Assembly: GCA_024703915.1 (NCBI GenBank)
Contig: CP087969.1
Location: 4,774,001 to 4,838,000, forward strand
Length of the DNA: 64,000 nt
Direction: 5' to 3'
Source: Massilia sp. H-1
Lineage (GTDB): Bacteria > Pseudomonadota > Gammaproteobacteria > Burkholderiales > Burkholderiaceae_D
Position 1 is the first letter of the stretch; every line of letters begins with the position of its first letter. The position numbers and the translations under genes were made by a program. The notes beneath the pieces were generated by a model. The model did no database searches. It was not told the origin of the DNA and was given only the letters and a program-made list of their open reading frames with translations. Positions 19,291 to 30,052 of this stretch are shown piece by piece.

Positions 19291-21228
19291 ATGTTCGTCA
19301 CCAACAGCAGCCTGGATTATGGTCCTGGAAGCGCTGGAGCAGTCGGGCGACCGGCCGCCGTTCCGGCGCCTGCGCGGCTACGCCTTCGACCCGAGCCTGT
19401 CGCTCAAGCTCGATACGGCCTCCATGAATCACACCGTGTTCGAGGTGCCATGGGAAGCGGGCCTCATGCCCGGCCCATGCGGCGAATACGTCGAAGTGGT
19501 CGACTACGATCCCTCCAGCGGCTGCTGGTACGACCCGGTCGACCTGAACGGCATCCATCTGCTGGCGCAGGACGGCTATGCGCCGTCGGAAGGCAATCCG
19601 CAGTTTCACCAGCAGATGGTGTACGCGGTGGCGATGAACACGATCTCCAATTTCGAGCATGCGCTGGGGCGCCAGGTATTGTGGTCGTCCCAGGAGCTGC
19701 CGAGCAAGGAAGAAGTCTTCGTCAAAAAGCTGCGCATCTACCCGCACGCGCTGCGGGCCGCGAACGCCTATTACAGCCCGAACAAGAAGGCGCTCCTGTT
19801 CGGCTACTTCCAGGGGCCGACGGGGATGGTGTTCTCCTGCCTGTCGCAGGACATCGTCGCCCACGAAACGACCCATGCGCTGCTCGACGGGATGCACCGC
19901 CGCTACATCGACGACAACCATCCCGACACGCTGGCCTTCCACGAAGCCTTTGCCGACATGGTCGCGCTGTTCCAGCACTTTACCTTCCCGCAGGTGCTCA
20001 AGCACCAGATCGCGCATACGCGCGGCGACCTGCAGACGCAGTCGCTGCTCAGTGAACTGGCGCAGGAGTTCGGCGTGGCGACGGGGCGCTACGGATCGCT
20101 GCGCAACGCCATCGGCGACACCGACGAAAACGGCGTCTGGCGGCCCGTCATGCCCGACCCGACCCGGCTCGCGTCGACCATGGAACCGCACGAACGCGGC
20201 TCGATCCTGGTGGCCGCCGTATTCGCTGCCTTCCTCGATATCTACAAGGTGCGCACCAAGGCCATCATCTCGCTCGCCAGCGCTTAAGCACCGGCAAACT
20301 GCCGGACGGCGCGCTGCATCCGAGCCTGGTCGACGCGCTCGCCGCGGAGGCGACCAAGACCGCGCGCCATTTCCTGCACATGTCGATCCGCGCGCTCGAC
20401 TACTGCCCGCCGTTCGACATCACCTTCGGCGACTACATGCGGGCCCTGATCACGGCCGACTACGACATGGTCCCGAACGACAGGATCGGCTACCGCGTGG
20501 CGCTGATCGAATCGTTCCGGCGTTGGGGCATCATCCCCGAAGGGCTCAAGACGCTGTCCGAAGAGCAGCTGCGCTGGCCGTACGCGTCTGGAGTTCTGAA
20601 CAGATCCAGGGCGAACCCTGGAACGCGCTGACCGATCTGGTCAACCAGATGAGTGACCTGATCAAGGATTCTCTGTACCAGCAAGACCGCGAATCTATGT
20701 TCCACACCCTGGAAGGCGGCGCGCGCCAAGGCGCACGGCTACCTGCATTCCGTGCTGAGCAAACCGGACGAAGTAGGGCAGCGCGATAACTTCATGCGCA
20801 TCACGGGCCTGGACATGCGGCCGGACGGCGGCGTGCAAGGGATGCGCTACAAGAGCGGCGGCACACCGCACTTCGAAGTGCACTCGGTCCTGCCGACCCT
20901 GCGCGTCACGCCCGACGGCCAGATCATGAAGCAGCTCATCATCTCCGTCACGCAGCGCCTGCGTGACATACCGGTCGACGAGAACGACCCGTCGCAGGGG
21001 GCGTTCGACTTCCCGGGCGGGAGCACGCTCATTTTCGACATGGACGGCAAGCAGCCCGCCCTGCGCTGCGCGATCACGCGCCCGATCGGCGACGAGCGCT
21101 TACTCGAAGCGATCCGCATGCACCGCCGCGTGCGCACCGACATGGGCACCGCGCTGCGTGCGACCTATGCCGCGCACGAGGGCGCCGCCCACGACGAACC
21201 ATTCTGTTTCCTGCATTCCGATCATTGA
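19291..21228 (+). CDS. HETTH-motif (gluzincin-type) metallopeptidase-like protein
   Basis: About 640 residues. The zinc-binding helix is visible as SQDIVAHETTHALLDGMHRR (HExxH) with a downstream LAFHEAFADMVALFQHF giving the third-ligand Glu, as in thermolysin-like gluzincins. The region before it (LRGYAFDPSLSLKLDT, VDLNGIHLLAQDGYAPSEGN) resembles N-terminal parts of large uncharacterised bacterial peptidases. No signal peptide is evident at MFVTNSSLD. The C-terminal 150 residues (TPHFEVHSVLPTLRVTPDGQ) are a separate domain of unknown role. Indels near 19318, 20282 (SAG-TGKLPDG, expected GCCGGC), 20588 and 20725. It is sandwiched between patatin and a metallo-beta-lactamase-fold gene with gaps of 10 and 9 bases. 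Confidence 0.78.
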
Positions 21229-21237
21229 GGTGCCACC

Positions 21238-22921
21238 ATGCCCGCACATGTTACCCCGCATCCGGAACCGGGCCGCAGGCCGCCCGAGCCGAAACTCAAG
21301 CGCGTCAAGCAGGCGCCCGGCATCCTCGCGCGCCAAGCCGGTAGCCAGGAAAAAAATCGAAGCACGTGGCCAGGACCCTGCGGACGGCGGCAGCCATGGG
21401 CGATGCGCTGGCAGCGACACTCAAGAAGGTCAAAAGAGCAAGGACGTCATCCCGCGCCTGCGCATCCGCATGTACCGGCATGGTCTGGGCGACTGCATGC
21501 TGCTGCGCTTTCGCAAGGAAGACGGAGAGGGCACCTACAACGTGCTGATCGACTGCGGCCTGATCACCGTCGCCTCCGAACCGCAGGCCAAGATGCAGCG
21601 CGTTGCGCGCGATATCGCCGAAGCCTGCAAGGACGGCAAAAAAGCCCGCATCGACGTGGTGGTGATGACGCACGAGCACTGGGACCACGTGTCGGGCTTC
21701 CACCCGGCGCAGGCAGGTCCCGTGTTTGACGAGATGGATATTGGCGAAGTCTGGTACGCCTGGACCGAAGACCCGCGCAATGAACTGGGCAAGCGTCTGC
21801 GGGCCGAACGCGCCGAGAAAGTACAGGCGCTGGCGCATGCCGTCGCGGCATTCGGGGCCAGGCCTGGCATGGAAGCGCGGGCCAGCGAACTCGGTGCCAT
21901 GCTCGGTTTCTTCGGCATCGAACTGGGCGCCGCGGCCGGGGCCAAGATCGGGCGGACCCGCCAGGCGTTCGACTACCTCATGAACCGGCAGAATGTGCGC
22001 ACGCGCTATCTGGAGCCGGGCAAGGCCCCGCGTTCGCTGCCTGGCGTGCCGGGGCTGCGGGTCTACACCTTCGGTCCGCCGCAGGACGAGGGCATGATCA
22101 AGCGCAGCGCGCCGACCAAGAAAGGGCGCGAAGTCTATGAGCTCTCGGCCGAGCAGCGCCTGGCCAACAACATCGGCGCGGCCTTCGAGCGGATGGCGGC
22201 AGGCGCAGGTCCCGACACATCCGGCGACGACTGTCCGTTCGATCCCATTCTGCGGCGCCAGGTGGACCCGAGCAATCAGCGCTATACACGCAACCTGGGC
22301 GCCCTGATCGACAATGTCTGGAACGAGCCGGGCCAGGACTGGCGCAAGATCGAAATGGACTGGACCCAGGCCGCCGAGACGCTGGCGCTGAACCTGGACA
22401 GCCACACCAACAACACCTGCCTGGTGCTGGCGTTCGAGTTCACCGATACCGGCGAAGTGATGCTGTTCCCGGCCGACGCGCAGGTCGGCAACTGGATGTC
22501 GTGGCAGGATTTGCGCTGGAACGTGAAGACGGCGACCGGCACCCAGGAGATCACGGCGCCGGACCTGATTTCGCGCACCGTGTTCTACAAGGTGGGCCAC
22601 CACGGCAGCCACAACGCGACCTTGCGCACGCTGGGGCTGGAGCAGATGACGAGCGAGGAGCTGGTCGCGTTTATCCCGGTGAGCAAGGAAGAGGCGCAAA
22701 AGAACCGCTGGATGGGGATGCCGTTCAATCCACTGGTCAAACGGCTGGGGGAGAAGACCTACGGGCGCCTGCTGGTGGCCGATGAGCCCAAGCCGGGCGA
22801 GCATCAGCTGGGCAAACTGTCGAAGGCGGCGCTCAAACGGTTCGATAAATCGGTGACGACACCGGCGCCCAGCGAGGATGATCCGGACGGGAAGCTGTGG
22901 TTCGAGCTGGGCTTCGACTAG
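21238..22921 (+). CDS. Metallo-beta-lactamase-fold hydrolase (large, ComEC-tail type)
   Basis: About 560 residues. After a basic N-terminal linker (frame broken near 21345) the catalytic domain runs LRIRMYRHGLGDCMLLRFRK, VLIDCGL, and VVMTHEHWDHVSGFHPAQAG, the HxHxDH metal motif. A second metal site is suggested by VMLFPADAQVGNW and VFYKVGHHGSHNATLRTLG, the D and GHHGSxN signatures shared with ComEC-type hydrolases. The 21450-22921 part is one long uninterrupted frame; notably I see no GCCGGC expected in it. Substrate is unknown; the family includes nucleases, phosphodiesterases and lipid hydrolases. Third gene of the patatin operon. Confidence 0.8.
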
Positions 22922-22927
22922 CCACGG

Positions 22928-24268
22928 TCACAGCTTTGCAATCAGCTTGACGGCCTCCCAGGTCTTGCTCCCGGCATGCACGGCCACGATCCGGTTGCGT
23001 CCGGCGTCCTTGGCTGCGTACATGGCGCGGTCGGCTGCTTCGAAAAAGTCGGTCAGCAGATCGGCCAGTACCGGCACAATCGTGACGACGCCGATGCTCG
23101 CCGTCAGGTAATGCCCGCAAGGCGACATCGGATTGGGCAGCTGCAGCGCCTCGATCGCAGCGCGGGATCGACTCGGCCATCGTGCGCGCGGTAGGCAGAA
23201 TCGGTCTCGCCGAACAGCACCACGAACTCCTCGCCGCCATAGCGCGCGGCCAGATCGGTCGCCCTCGGCGCATGGGCCGCCAGCACGGCCGCCACCTCGC
23301 GCAGTGCGGTGTCGCTTCTACCGCATGGCCCAGCTCATCGTTGTAAAGCTTGAAGTGATCGACATCGAGCACGATCAGCGACAGCGGCTTTGCACTGCGC
23401 ACGGAGCGCTGCCACTCCATCTCGAGGAAGCTGTCGAAATGCTTAGGCGATTGGCAATGCGCGTGAGCGGGTCGGCCAGCGCCGCCCGTTCGAGCGACGA
23501 CTCATACTGCTTGCGGTGCGAGATATCGTGCAGCAGGCCGATGAACAAGGGTTCGCCGCTCATCTGCATGGGCGTGAGCGTCAGGTCCATCTCGCGCTCG
23601 ATGCCGCCGCGCAGATGCATGACCACTTCGCGCGTGCCTTGGCCGGGCGCATGGTCCGGGTCGGCCGCGCAGCTGGAAAAATACTGCAGGTACTCTGCCG
23701 CCACTGGCGCCTGGAGCAGTTCCACGATCGAATGCCCGGCCAGCTCGCCGGTGCCGTAACCGAGGTAGGTGTCGCAGGCCGGATTGGAGTATTCGATGGT
23801 GCTTAAGCGACATCGATGATCATCAGTCCCTCGGCCATCGTATCGACGATCTTGCGCAGGCGCCTGACCTGTTCGAGCTGGGTCTCGGTATGGGAATGAT
23901 GCTGCAGCCGGGCGCGCACGCGGGCGCTCACCTCGGCCATGCGCAGCGGCTTGCCGATGTAATCGACGGCGCCCTGTTCGAATCCGGCGACGACATCGTC
24001 GGCCTCGTTGCAGGGCGCTCATGAAAATCACGGGAATGTGCTCGGTACCGGGATTGAGCTTGAGCTGGCGGCAGGTTTCGAGCCCGTCCATCCCCGGCAT
24101 CACCACGTCGAGCAGGATCAGATCGGGCCGGACCCGCTTGGCGAGGCTGAGGGCGCGCTCCCCGGAACTGGCGACGAACGTCTGGTATCCCTCCTGCGCC
24201 ATCATCGTGCGCAGGACGTCCAGGTTCGACGGAGCATCGTCGACGATCAGGATCGCGGCGTTATTCAT
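22928..24268 (-). CDS. Response regulator with REC, PAS and GGDEF domains
   Basis: c-di-GMP synthase controlled by phosphorylation. The receiver domain MNNAAILIVDDAPSNLDVLR has its phospho-acceptor in PDLILLDVVMPGMDGLETCR. A PAS domain follows (IEYSNPACDTYLGYGTGELA), then GGDEF: DPLTRIANRRHFDSFLEMEW and AARYGGEEFVVLFGE, with RATD five residues earlier as I-site. It ends RNRIVAVHAGSKTWEAVKLI. Indels at about 23442 and 23801 lie where GCCGGC is expected (ANRRHFD, VAG-TIEY); others are near 24015, 23310, 23160 and 23120. Start at 24268 (a second ATG is at 24274). Its cognate kinase is not in the window. Confidence 0.86.
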
Positions 24269-24318
24269 GAGCAAATAATACTCCGCCTCCCGCCCACGAA
24301 CGCATTACCCCAAAAAAA

Positions 24319-24386
24319 CACCGGGGTCAGACCTCAATTCTGCAACACCGGTATCGGTGTTGCGGAATTGAGGTCTGACCCCGGTG
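24319..24386. repeat. GGGGTCAGACCTCAATT inverted repeat (REP/RAYT type)
   Basis: Near-perfect inverted repeat: CACCGGGGTCAGACCTCAAT with TCTGCAACACCG on the left and the complement ending GGTCTGACCCCGGTG on the right. The same unit occurs twice more at 56508-56596. In this bacterial group such elements are linked to REP-associated transposases; no transposase gene is nearby. Confidence 0.75.
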
Positions 24387-24402
24387 CTGAAGCTGGAGTG
24401 GC

Positions 24403-25596
24403 TTACAGTTGGGCGGCGATCAATTTTGCCAGAATTGCCACGCCTTCGCGGATACGCTCAGGCGGCACCGTCACGAACGACAGGCGCAGGGTGTTGGTTT
24501 CCGGTTCGTTGGCGTAGAACGGCGCGCCTGGTACGAAGGCGACCTTGGCGGCAATGGCCTGGTCCAGCAGTTTCATCGCGTCGATGTGCTTCGGCAGCGT
24601 GACCCAGATGAACATGCCGCCTTCCGGCTTGGTCCAGGTGACGCTAGCCGGGAAGGTCTCGGCCATCGCGTCGAGCATGACCTGGCACTGGTTCGCGTAC
24701 AGCGCGAATGGTCGGGATGTGCTGCTCGAGGAAGCCGTCCTTGACCACTTCGTAGACCACCATCTGGGTCAGCTGCGCGGTGTGCAGGTCGGCGGCCTGC
24801 TTGGCCAGCTCGAGGCGGCGCACCAGCGGCAGCGGGGCGACCACGTAGCCGAGGCGGATGCCTGGCGTGAGCACCTTCGAGAAGGAACCCATGTAGATCA
24901 CGCCGTCCGGATTCATGTTGAGCATCTTCGGATACGGCTCGCCCTTGTAGCTCAGCGCGCCGTACGGATCATCTTCGATCAGCGGAATGCCGTGACGGGC
25001 GCAGGTTTCGACCAGCTCCTGGCGGCGCTCGATCGACAGGCTGCGGCCGGTCGGGTTCTGGAAGTTCGGCAGCGCGTACAGCATGCGCGCGCCTTCGGCC
25101 ACCGCGTCGATCGACGACGGCACCAGGCCATGGTCGTCGGTGGCGACGGATTTGAATTCGGGACGGTACACCGAGAACGCTTGCAGCGCGCCCAGGTAGC
25201 TCGGGGTTTCGACCAGTACGCGCGAACCTTCGTCGATCAGGACCTTGCCCAGCAGGTCCAGCGCCTGTTGCGAGCCGGACGTCATCAGCACTTGTTCAGG
25301 CAGGATCTTGCAGCTTGCCGTGGACAGGGAATTGGCAATCCATTCGCGCAGCAGCGGGTAGCCGTCGGTCGGGCCGTATGTGCAGGGCCACTTTGCCGTT
25401 GGTCGAGAGGACCTTGTCGAAAGCCGCTTTCATGTGCTCGACCGGGAAGGTGGCAGGCGAAGGCAGGCCGCCGGCTGAAGGAGATGATCTCCGGACGCTG
25501 GGTGATCTTCAGGATTTCGCGGATGAACGAGCTTTGCAGCTGCTGTGCGCGCTCCGAGAAACGCCATTCGATCGGGTTTGGATTTTCAATTTTCAT
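24403..25596 (-). CDS. PLP-dependent aminotransferase (2-aminoadipate/aromatic type)
   Basis: Fold-type I transaminase, about 398 residues, close to LysN/kynurenine aminotransferase-like enzymes. Visible: EWRFSERAQQLQSSFIREIL, EIISFAGGLPSPATFP (after repair near 25470), VLMTSGSQQALDLLGKVLID, YALPNFQNPTGRSLSIERRQ, LIEDDPYGALSYKG, YMGSFSKVLTPGIRLGYV with the PLP lysine, and TWTKPEGGMFIWVTLP. Substrate cannot be fixed; amino donors such as 2-aminoadipate, leucine or aromatic amino acids are usual for this subgroup. Indels near 25470, 25380, 25293 and 24705. The RidA gene lies upstream, which fits, since RidA removes reactive enamines made by PLP enzymes. Confidence 0.85.
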
Positions 25597-25703
25597 GCTG
25601 GTCTCACAGGGAAAAGGGGCCGCGTCGGTACATGGCCATTATAGAGCACGCTTGGTAAGCGGGCTGGAAAGGAGGGCGCCGGGTAGGCGCCCTCCGGATC
25701 GGT

Positions 25704-26165
25704 TTAGGCGATTTCGGCGATCATCTCGATCTCGACGCAGGCGCCGAGCGGGATCTGGGCGACGCCGAAGGCGGAGCGGGCATGCTTGCCCGCGTCGCCG
25801 AATACCTCGCCCAGCAGGGTCGAGCAGCCGTTGGTGACCAGGTGGTGTTCGGTGAAGTCCGGGCTGGAATTGACCAGGCTCATGACTTTGACGATGCGCT
25901 TGACGCGGTTCAGGTCGCCGCCGCAGGCTTGCTGCAGGGTGCCCATCAGGTCGATCGCGATGTTGCGCGCGGCAGCCTGGCCTTGTTCGGTCGTGGTGTT
26001 TTTGCCAAGCTGGCCGACGATCACCGAGCCGTCCGCGTTCTTGGCCAGGTGGCCCGACAGGAACACCAGGTTGCCGGTCTGAACGTACATGACGTAGGCG
26101 GCGGCAGGAGCGGCCGGGGCCTTGAGCGTGATATCGAGGGCGGTGAGTTTTTCGTAGACGGACAT
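25704..26165 (-). CDS. RidA-family enamine/imine deaminase
   Basis: Intact 153-residue protein. The core reads YVQTGNLVFLSGHLAKNADG, AARNIAIDLMGTLQQACGGD, RIVKVMSLVNSSPDFTEHHL and SAFGVAQIPLGACVEIEMIA, typical of the YjgF/RidA superfamily (the longer subgroup with an N-terminal YEKLTALDI stretch). The arginine normally contacting substrate is replaced by other residues near the end, so it may be an Rid subgroup other than RidA. Cytoplasmic trimer by family. It is 107 bases upstream of the aminotransferase, same strand. Confidence 0.88.
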   Translation of the reverse strand: MSVYEKLTALDITLKAPAAPAAAYVMYVQTGNLVFLSGHLAKNADGSVIVGQLGKNTTTEQGQAAARNIAIDLMGTLQQACGGDLNRVKRIVKVMSLVNSSPDFTEHHLVTNGCSTLLGEVFGDAGKHARSAFGVAQIPLGACVEIEMIAEIA

Positions 26166-26251
26166 GGGATTTCCTGGTGCGTTAATTGATGACAAGGCAG
26201 TATTGTACGTCGCTAACTCGCTGATTCCCATCGGAATTGCGACACTGTCCT

Positions 26252-26572
26252 TCATTTGCGGACAAAGAACAGCGCCTGGCCGCCCTTGGATAATTTTAGT
26301 CGGCCATCGGGCAAAATTTCGAACTCTGCGCGGGTCGGACCCTGGTCGACCAGCACCAAATGCCCGTCAACCTTGTAGGGATGGGGCTGCGGCAGGGCTT
26401 AAGCAGGCCAGGGGCGCTGCGACTTGAAGTCGCTGCCGTCCGGGTTGGTGCGGAAGTACTTGCCGTGGGCCAGGCGGAAGGCGGGGGCGCCTTGCTGGTC
26501 GGCCCAGCTGCCTTCCAGCTGGGGGGCGCAGGCCGTCAGGGTCAGCGCTAATAAAAGTGCGACGGTTTTCAT
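26252..26572 (-). CDS. Small lipoprotein, unknown function
   Basis: About 106 residues. MKTVALLLALTLTACAPQLE is a lipoprotein signal with lipobox LTAC, so the mature protein is anchored by Cys15 in a membrane. The rest (GSWADQQGAPAFRLAHGKYF, VDGHLVLVDQGPTRAEFEIL, KLSKGGQALFFVRK) looks like a small beta-rich domain. A GCTTAAGC at 26397-26404 places a TAA in frame; I regard it as a corrupted GCCGGC. The gene starts 11 bases after the EamA stop and could be co-transcribed with it. Confidence 0.65.
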
Positions 26573-26582
26573 CTGGTTCTCC

Positions 26583-27504
26583 TCAGCTTCGTTTCACCTG
26601 CATCTTCCGCCCCGCGGCAACAACGGCAATCACCGCCACCGCAAACACCACATTCGACACCTCAAACTTCTCCCCCAGCACCAGCCAGGCGCCAACCAGG
26701 GTGAAGAAGGGCTGCACCAGCTGCACTTGCCCCACCCGCGCAATCCCGCCGCGCACCATTCCGCCGTACCAGAAGAAGAACCCGATATACATCGAAAACG
26801 CCGCCACATACCCGAACCCCAGCCACGCACGGGCTCCGGCCGCGCCAATCGCGTCGATGTGCGGATACGAGAGCCACAGCAGCATGGGCGCCAGCAGCGG
26901 CGCGGCCAGGACCAGCGCCCAGCTGATCACCTGCTGCCCGCCCATCGTCTGCGACAGGCGGGCGCCTTCAGAGCCTCCCCAATCGCCGCCAGCATCACGG
27001 CCGCGAACATCAGCAGGTCGGCCTGGTGAAAGCTGCCGCCGCTCTGATGCAGCGCGAACGCGATCACCAGCGCCGATCCGGCCAGCGCCATCGTCCAGAA
27101 TCCGGCCGACGGCTTCTCGTTCCCCGCAGCGCGGAGAAGGCGGCAGTCGCCAGCGGCAGCACACCCACCAGCACGGCCCCGTGCGACGCCTAAGCACGGT
27201 CTTGAGCGCGATTGACGTCAGCCACGGAAAGCCGACCACGCAGCCGCCAGCCACCATCGCCAGCGGCAGCAACGCGGCGCGCGGGCGGAAACGGCAGGCG
27301 CTTCCACATCAGCCAGCAGGCGGCCAGCATGGCCGCGACCACGGCCCGTCCCAGCGCCACAAACTCGGGCGGCAGATCGGCCACGGCCATGCGCGTGGCG
27401 GGGAAGGTCATGCCGAAGATGGCCACGCCCGCCAGGCCAAGCAGCATGCCCGCCGTTTCGTTGGACAGTCCGGTGAGTGGCGCTGTGGTGGTATGCATGT
27501 TCAT
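26583..27504 (-). CDS. EamA/DMT-family transporter
   Basis: Inner-membrane exporter of the drug/metabolite superfamily, about 305 residues with ten hydrophobic helices: for example GMLLGLAGVAIFGMTFPATR, ALGRAVVAAMLAACWLMWKR, VLVGVLPLATAAFSALRGNE, FGYVAAFSMYIGFFFWYGGM and LVQPFFTLVGAWLVLGEKFE (end of the second EamA repeat). Indels near 27283, 27187 (KTVPASHGAVL, expected GCCGGC), 27129 and 26970. Its ATG overlaps the threonine dehydratase stop, so the pair is coupled; divergent MocR is the likely regulator. The likely substrate is an amino acid or related metabolite (inference). Confidence 0.85.
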
Positions 27505-28469
27505 GGTCCCTGCAAAACGTGGCGGAACAATTCGGCGTCCACATTGCCGCCGGTGAGCGGCAGGCCGACCTTGCGGCCTTTGATCGCCGGGCTGTCTTTC
27601 ATCTGCATCGCCGCCGCCAGTGCTGCCGCGCTGGCTGCCTTCGGCCAGATTGTGCGTGGCGCGGTAGTGCAGGCGCATGGCATGGGCGACTGCGTCATCG
27701 GTCACGGCCACGATGTCGTCGGCGTATTCGAGAATCGACGCCAGTGATGCCGGATCGGGCTGGCGGCAGGCCAGGCCATCGGCCACGATGGTCGATACCG
27801 GTGCGCTGACGCTGTGCCCGGCCCTGAAGGAGAGCTGGTAGGCTAGGCGCGTGGCTCGACACAACGCCGACGATTCGCGCTCGACCCCAGCGCATTGCGC
27901 GCGGCGATCGCGGCGCAAATGCCCGAGCCCTGGCCGATCGGCACCAGCAGCAGGTCCAGATCGGGCTGCGCGCGCAGCAGTTCCAGATACCCGCTCGCCA
28001 CACCGGCGACCAGGTCTTCGTGCCAGGACGGGACCATGTGCAGACCGTCTTCGCGTGCCTTTTGTGTCGCCAGTTCGCGGCATTCCTGGAAGTCGTTGCT
28101 TAGCTTCGATCAGCTGTGCGCCAAGGCCGCGCATGGCGGCGTTCTTTTCGACGCTGTTCCCGAACGGGACATAGATCGTGGCGGACAGACCGGCGCGGGC
28201 CGCGGCGAAAGCGACCGACTGTCCGTGATTGCCGCGCGTTGCCGCCAGCACGCCGCGCAGTTCCGGCTCGCGTTTGACCAGGGCATCCATGTAGACCAGA
28301 CCCCGCGTGCCTTGAACGCGCCCAGCGGTGTGTGGTTCTCGTGCTTGACCCAGGCCTCGGCGCCCAGCGCGTGATTGAGCTGCGGCCAGCTGTATTGCGG
28401 CGTTGGCGGCATGGTGCGGTAGACGGTGGCGGCAGCGGCATCGAGTTGGGCGAGGGTAGGCTGGTACAT
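27501..28469 (-). CDS. Threonine dehydratase-like PLP enzyme
   Basis: Fold-type II PLP enzyme, about 322 residues, that deaminates hydroxy amino acids such as threonine or serine. It starts MYQPTLAQLDAAAATVYRTM; the PLP lysine is in NHTPLGAFKARG; then ATRGNHGQSVAFAAARAG, VPFGNSVEKNAAMRGLGAQL, and the phosphate-binding loop LVPIGQGSGICAAIAARNAL. It lacks the regulatory ACT domain, so it is of the catabolic or eutB-like type. Indels near 28299, 28098 and 27843 (the latter two expected GCCGGC), 27886 and 27640. It is transcribed divergently from the MocR gene. Confidence 0.85.
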
Positions 28470-28521
28470 GGCAACTTTCTATGGTTGGAATGTGTGGTCG
28501 ATAGGTGTATCCTAGACTTAA

Positions 28522-28541
28522 AAACCAGTACAGTACCAATA
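28522..28541. promoter_or_regulatory. Possible MocR operator between divergent genes
   Basis: The 109-base gap between the dehydratase and mocR genes contains CCAGTACAGTACCAATACAC, with repeated GTAC half-sites, and the related GGTGTATCC at 28503. MocR/GntR proteins bind such repeated sites in divergent regions. Assigned only by position and symmetry. Confidence 0.35.
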
Positions 28542-28578
28542 CACTTAATCATCTAAATTCGCATACTGTGACGGTGAC

Positions 28579-30041
28579 ATGACCAATACACGACTGACAG
28601 AAGCGCCAGCACCGTTCGGCACCATGCTCACGCGCGGTTCGGGCGAGTCCCTGATCGACCAGATCGTGCGCTCGGTGTCGGCGCGCATCGACGACAAGGT
28701 GCTGCGCAGCGGCGCGCATGCCCTCGATCCGCCAGTTCGCCGCCACCCATGGCGTGTCTGCCTTCACGGTCGTGGCCAGCTACGACAAGCTGGTGGCCAA
28801 GGGCTATGTCGAGTCGCGCCGCGGCGCTCGGCTTCTTTGTGCGCGAGCGCTCGCCGCTCAATCTGGGCGAACGTTCCGCCGCGGTGCCGCAGGACGGACA
28901 GGTGAGCGAGCAAAAGCCGCTCGACGTGGTCTGGCTGATCCGGAACATGTTCCGGCAGGCGCCGCACCAGCAGGTGCCGGGCTCCGGCCTGCTGCCGTCG
29001 GACTGGCTGGACGGACCGCTGGTGTCGAACGCGCTGCGCGATATCAGCCGCCAGGGCGGCAGCGCGCTGCTCAATTACGGCGCGCCGCAGGGCTTTTTAC
29101 CGCTGCGCCAGCAGCTCCAGCTCAAGCTGGCGGAACTGGAAATCGACGCCGCGCCCGAACAGCTGGTGACCACGGTCGGCATCACCCAGGCGCTCGACCT
29201 GGTGGCGCGCGAATTCACGCGCCCCGGGGACACCATCCTGGTCGACGATCCGGCCTGGTTCCTGATGTTCGGCTCCTTCGCCGCGCTGGGCGCCAAGGTC
29301 GTGGGCGTGCCGCGCCTGCCGGACGGGCCGGACATCGCCCAGCTGGCCGCGATGGCCGCGCTGCACAAGCCCAAGCTCTATGTGATCAACTCGGTGCTGC
29401 ACAATCCGACCTCGACCTCGCTGTCGGCAGCCAAGGCATTCCAGGTGCTGCGCCTGGCCGAGGAACATGGCTTCACCATCGTCGAAGACGACATCTACTG
29501 CGACCTGCATCCCGGCAGCGCGGTGCAGCTTACCACGCGCCTGGCCGCGCTCGACCAGCTGAACCGGGTGATTTACCTGGGCGGCTTTTCCAAATCGATG
29601 TCGGCCAATTTGCGGGTCGGCTTCATCGCCACCTCGCACGAGTGGGCCCAGCGCCTGTGCGACCGCAAGATGCTGACCACCCTCACCACCAGTGATATTG
29701 GCGAACGGGTGGTGTACAAGATTTTGTCGGAGGGCCTGTACCGCAAGCACGTGGACCGGGTGCGTACCCGGCTCGACGGCGTGCGCGCCAGGACCGTGCG
29801 GCAGATGGAGAAGGTCGGTCTGCGGGTGGACGTGGCGCCGCCCATCGGCATGTTCGTGTGGGTCGACGCGGGCCGCGACACCAATGTGCTGACCGAGCGC
29901 GCCATGGCCGAAGGCTTGCTGCTGGCGCCGGGCAGCCTGTTCTCACCGAGCCAGCTGCCCTCGACCCGCATGCGCCTGAATGTCGCGACGGCCCAGGACC
30001 CGACGCTGTGGAAGTTCCTGGAGCGCGAACTGCACCGCTGA
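28579..30041 (+). CDS. MocR-family regulator (GntR DNA-binding plus aminotransferase domain)
   Basis: About 487 residues. The N-terminal winged helix reads SLIDQIVRSVSARIDDKVL, RMPSIRQFAATHGVSAFTVV and YDKLVAKGYVESRRGAGFFV (GntR type). The C-terminal aminotransferase-like domain has VTTVGITQALDLVAREFTRP, VLHNPTSTSLSAAKAFQVL, IVEDDIYCDLHPGS and YLGGFSKSMSANLRVGFIAT with a lysine able to bind PLP. MocR proteins use PLP adducts as signal. Divergent orientation from dehydratase-EamA suggests it regulates them. Two indels (near 28720 and 28830) lie in the DNA-binding part; the rest is intact. Confidence 0.88.
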
Positions 30042-30052
30042 AGCGGCTCGCC

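Noticed and set aside
21305..22804. A 499-residue minus-strand frame opposite the metallo-beta-lactamase gene
   Set aside because: It mirrors the plus-strand gene, lacks any family motif, and is a by-product of high GC. Similar long mirror frames at 15694-17490 and 46924-48387 were dropped for the same reason.
22933..24268. Linking the REC-PAS-GGDEF gene to the patatin operon
   Set aside because: It is convergent with that operon and has its own repeat boundary; no shared regulation is visible.
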